Of a stretch of DNA of 64,000 nucleotides, positions 62,478-64,000 are shown one piece after another. The stretch covers positions 62,001 to 126,000 of the forward strand of contig DATLFG010000064.1 in assembly GCA_035524955.1 (NCBI GenBank), read 5' to 3'. Both the position numbers and the translations under genes were made by a program. This DNA is from CAMLFJ01 sp035524955. Its GTDB lineage: Bacteria; Methylomirabilota; Methylomirabilia; Rokubacteriales; CSP1-6. A model generated the notes under the pieces. That model did not search any database and was not told where the DNA came from. It was given only the letters and a program-made list of their open reading frames with translations. The number at the start of each line of letters is the position of its first letter. Within the stretch, counting starts at the first letter, position 1.

Positions 62478-64000
62478 GTGACCTGCCCGAGCTGTCGAGC
62501 GGAGAACCTGCCGAGCCATCGCTTCTGCGTGGCGTGCGGGCAGGCGGTTCAGGCTTCGTGCGCGCGCTGCGGCTTCATGCACGAGCCGGGCGCCCGCTTC
62601 TGCGGGGGCTGTGGCCAGCCGTTCCTGGCCCCGGGGCCCGCCCGCTTCGCCTCGCCCGAGACTTACACGCCACCGCACCTGGCCGAGAAGATCCGCACCT
62701 CGCGCGGGACGCTCGAGGGGGAGCGCAAGCAGGTCACCGTGCTGTTCGCCGACATGAAGGGCTCGCTGGAGCTCCTGGCCGACCGCGATCCGGAAGACGC
62801 GCGGCGGATGCTCGATCCGGTGCTGGCGGTGATGATGGAGGCGGTCCACCGTTACGAGGGTACCGTGAACCAGGTGCTCGGGGACGGGGTCATGGCCATC
62901 TTCGGCGCGCCGGTGGCCCACGAGAACCACGCGGTCCGCGCCGCCTACGCCGCGCTGCGCATGCACGAGGAGGTGCACCGGCTGGCCCGTGACCTGCGCC
63001 GCGCCGAGGGCGTGGACGTGCAGATCCGCGTCGGGCTCAACTCCGGCGAGGTGGTGGTGCGCGCGATCGGCAGCGATCTGCACATGGACTACAGCGCGGT
63101 GGGCCAGACCACCTACCTGGCGGCCCAGATGGAGCGTCTGGCCCGCCCCGGCTCGACGCTGCTCGCCCCGGAGACGTGCCGGCTCACCGAGGGGTTCCTG
63201 GTCGTGACCGGGCTCGGCCCGGTGCCGATCAAGGGGATCGTGGAGCCGGTCGAGGTGTACGAGTTGACCGGAGCGGGCCCGGCACGGTACCGCCTGCAGG
63301 CGGCGGCGGTGCGCGGCCTCACGCGCTTCGTGGGCCGCGACGCCGAGGTCGAACGGCTCCGCGTGGCCTTCACGCGCAGCCGCGCGGGCGAGGGGCGGCT
63401 GGTGGCGCTGGTCGGCGAGCCCGGCGTCGGCAAGTCGCGCGTCATCCGCGAGTTCGTCGAGGGGCCGTGGATGGACGGCGCGATCCTGCTGGAAGGCCGG
63501 CCGGTCGCGTATCGGAAGACGCCGTCGTGGATGCCGGTGATGGACGCGTTGCGCCGCTACTGCGAGATCGACCGGCTCGACGAGGAGCGGATCATCCGGG
63601 AGAAGATCACCGGCAAGGTCCTGGCGCTCGATCGCGCGCTCGCGCCCGCGCTCCCGGCCCTGTTCGCGCTCGCCGATCTCGAGCCCGAGGACGAGACGTG
63701 GCGCGCGCTCGATCCGCCGCAGCGCCGGCGCCGTATCCAGGACGCGGTGCGCAACGTGCTGCTGGCCGAGAGCCGGCGCCAGCCGGTGGTCCTCGCGGTG
63801 GAGGACCTCCAGCGCATCGACGAGGAGACCCAGGCGCTGCTGGACAACCTGGTGGACCGGCTGCAGGGCACCCGCCTGCTGATCCTGGTCGCCTACCGGC
63901 CGGAGTACCAGCATCGATGGGGCAGCAAGCCCGGGTACGCGCAGATCCGGATCGATCCGCTGCCGCCGGAGACGGCCCACGCGCTCCTCGAGAGCATGCT
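62478..64000 (+). CDS. zinc-ribbon/adenylate cyclase/AAA ATPase regulator (3' end outside window)
   Basis: The first 507 residues are visible. Residues 1-50 form two zinc ribbons (CPSC...CVACG and CARCG...CGGCG). Residues about 85-260 are a class III nucleotide cyclase domain: KQVTVLFADMKGS (metal Asp), YEGTVNQVLGDGVMAIFGAP and VGLNSGEVVVRAIGSDL. Then a P-loop AAA_16 ATPase: FVGRDAEVERL and Walker A VGEPGVGKSRVIRE, with VLAVEDLQRIDEET as Walker B. Longer relatives carry C-terminal TPR repeats. GTG 62478 begins at the first Cys motif. Confidence 0.88.
   Translation, partial: MTCPSCRAENLPSHRFCVACGQAVQASCARCGFMHEPGARFCGGCGQPFLAPGPARFASPETYTPPHLAEKIRTSRGTLEGERKQVTVLFADMKGSLELLADRDPEDARRMLDPVLAVMMEAVHRYEGTVNQVLGDGVMAIFGAPVAHENHAVRAAYAALRMHEEVHRLARDLRRAEGVDVQIRVGLNSGEVVVRAIGSDLHMDYSAVGQTTYLAAQMERLARPGSTLLAPETCRLTEGFLVVTGLGPVPIKGIVEPVEVYELTGAGPARYRLQAAAVRGLTRFVGRDAEVERLRVAFTRSRAGEGRLVALVGEPGVGKSRVIREFVEGPWMDGAILLEGRPVAYRKTPSWMPVMDALRRYCEIDRLDEERIIREKITGKVLALDRALAPALPALFALADLEPEDETWRALDPPQRRRRIQDAVRNVLLAESRRQPVVLAVEDLQRIDEETQALLDNLVDRLQGTRLLILVAYRPEYQHRWGSKPGYAQIRIDPLPPETAHALLESM

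Overview
The window is a very GC-rich (roughly 70% by eye), gene-dense bacterial chromosome segment. Many genes start with GTG or TTG, stop/start overlaps are common, and the content is dominated by branched-chain-type (Liv/HAAT) ABC transporters, acyl-CoA dehydrogenases, CoA ligases and ETF. This style fits a free-living soil or subsurface bacterium of the Candidatus Rokubacteria/Methylomirabilota kind, but that assignment is inference from content; no rRNA or other phylogenetic marker was used. No tRNA, rRNA, CRISPR array, prophage or intact insertion sequence was seen.

Layout. 1-3371: end of a HAD hydrolase gene, apt, a small secreted protein, a 3-hydroxyacyl-CoA dehydrogenase with a duplicated scrap of its own 3' end, and an acyl-CoA dehydrogenase. 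3411-8738: a TetR regulator with a clear operator and promoter, leading Liv transporter 1 (binding protein, LivH, LivM, LivG, LivF). 8809-17060: a 2,393-residue hybrid histidine kinase with ten tandem GAF domains, overlapping trpD. 17088-27790: a GntR regulator and a catabolic block of etfB, etfA, acyl-CoA dehydrogenase, a B12-dependent mutase large subunit with isobutyryl-CoA mutase-type residues, branched-chain aminotransferase, HIT protein, B12-binding mutase subunit, methyltransferase, acyl-CoA dehydrogenase and a crotonase. 28229-43854: two tandem, rearranged copies of a cassette encoding a complete Liv transporter plus an acyl-CoA ligase, ending in a third ligase-like protein that lacks catalytic motifs. 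43951-48658: another acyl-CoA dehydrogenase, a PfkB-like kinase, a toxin-antitoxin pair whose antitoxin carries a receiver domain, a cyclophilin-like protein and a transaldolase-family protein. 49000-50973: ECF sigma factor, Ogt-Ada(Zn) fusion and 2OG-Fe(II) oxygenase, all overlapping. 51016-56518: LLM oxidoreductase, fatty-acyl-AMP-ligase-like protein, lipoprotein, PIG-L deacetylase and membrane proteins. 56727-64000: uvrA, pyruvate kinase, a large inverted-repeat element, a crotonase, a DinB-like protein and the start of a zinc-ribbon/cyclase/ATPase regulator.

How the parts fit. The transporters probably import amino acids or small carboxylates. Adjacent ligases would trap acids as CoA esters. 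The dehydrogenases pass electrons to ETF, and the mutase would interconvert isobutyryl- and n-butyryl-CoA, linking valine breakdown to the hydroxybutyryl-CoA dehydrogenase at the left edge. Substrates are inferred, not shown.

Most notable: (1) the sigma factor/Ogt-Ada/oxygenase operon, which looks like an alkylation-damage response with a permuted Ada-type sensor in the place of an anti-sigma factor; (2) the receiver-Phd antitoxin paired with a zeta-like kinase toxin; (3) the ten-GAF kinase; (4) the mutase residues; (5) several families of short palindromic intergenic repeats; (6) promoters placed so close to start codons that leaderless mRNAs are likely.
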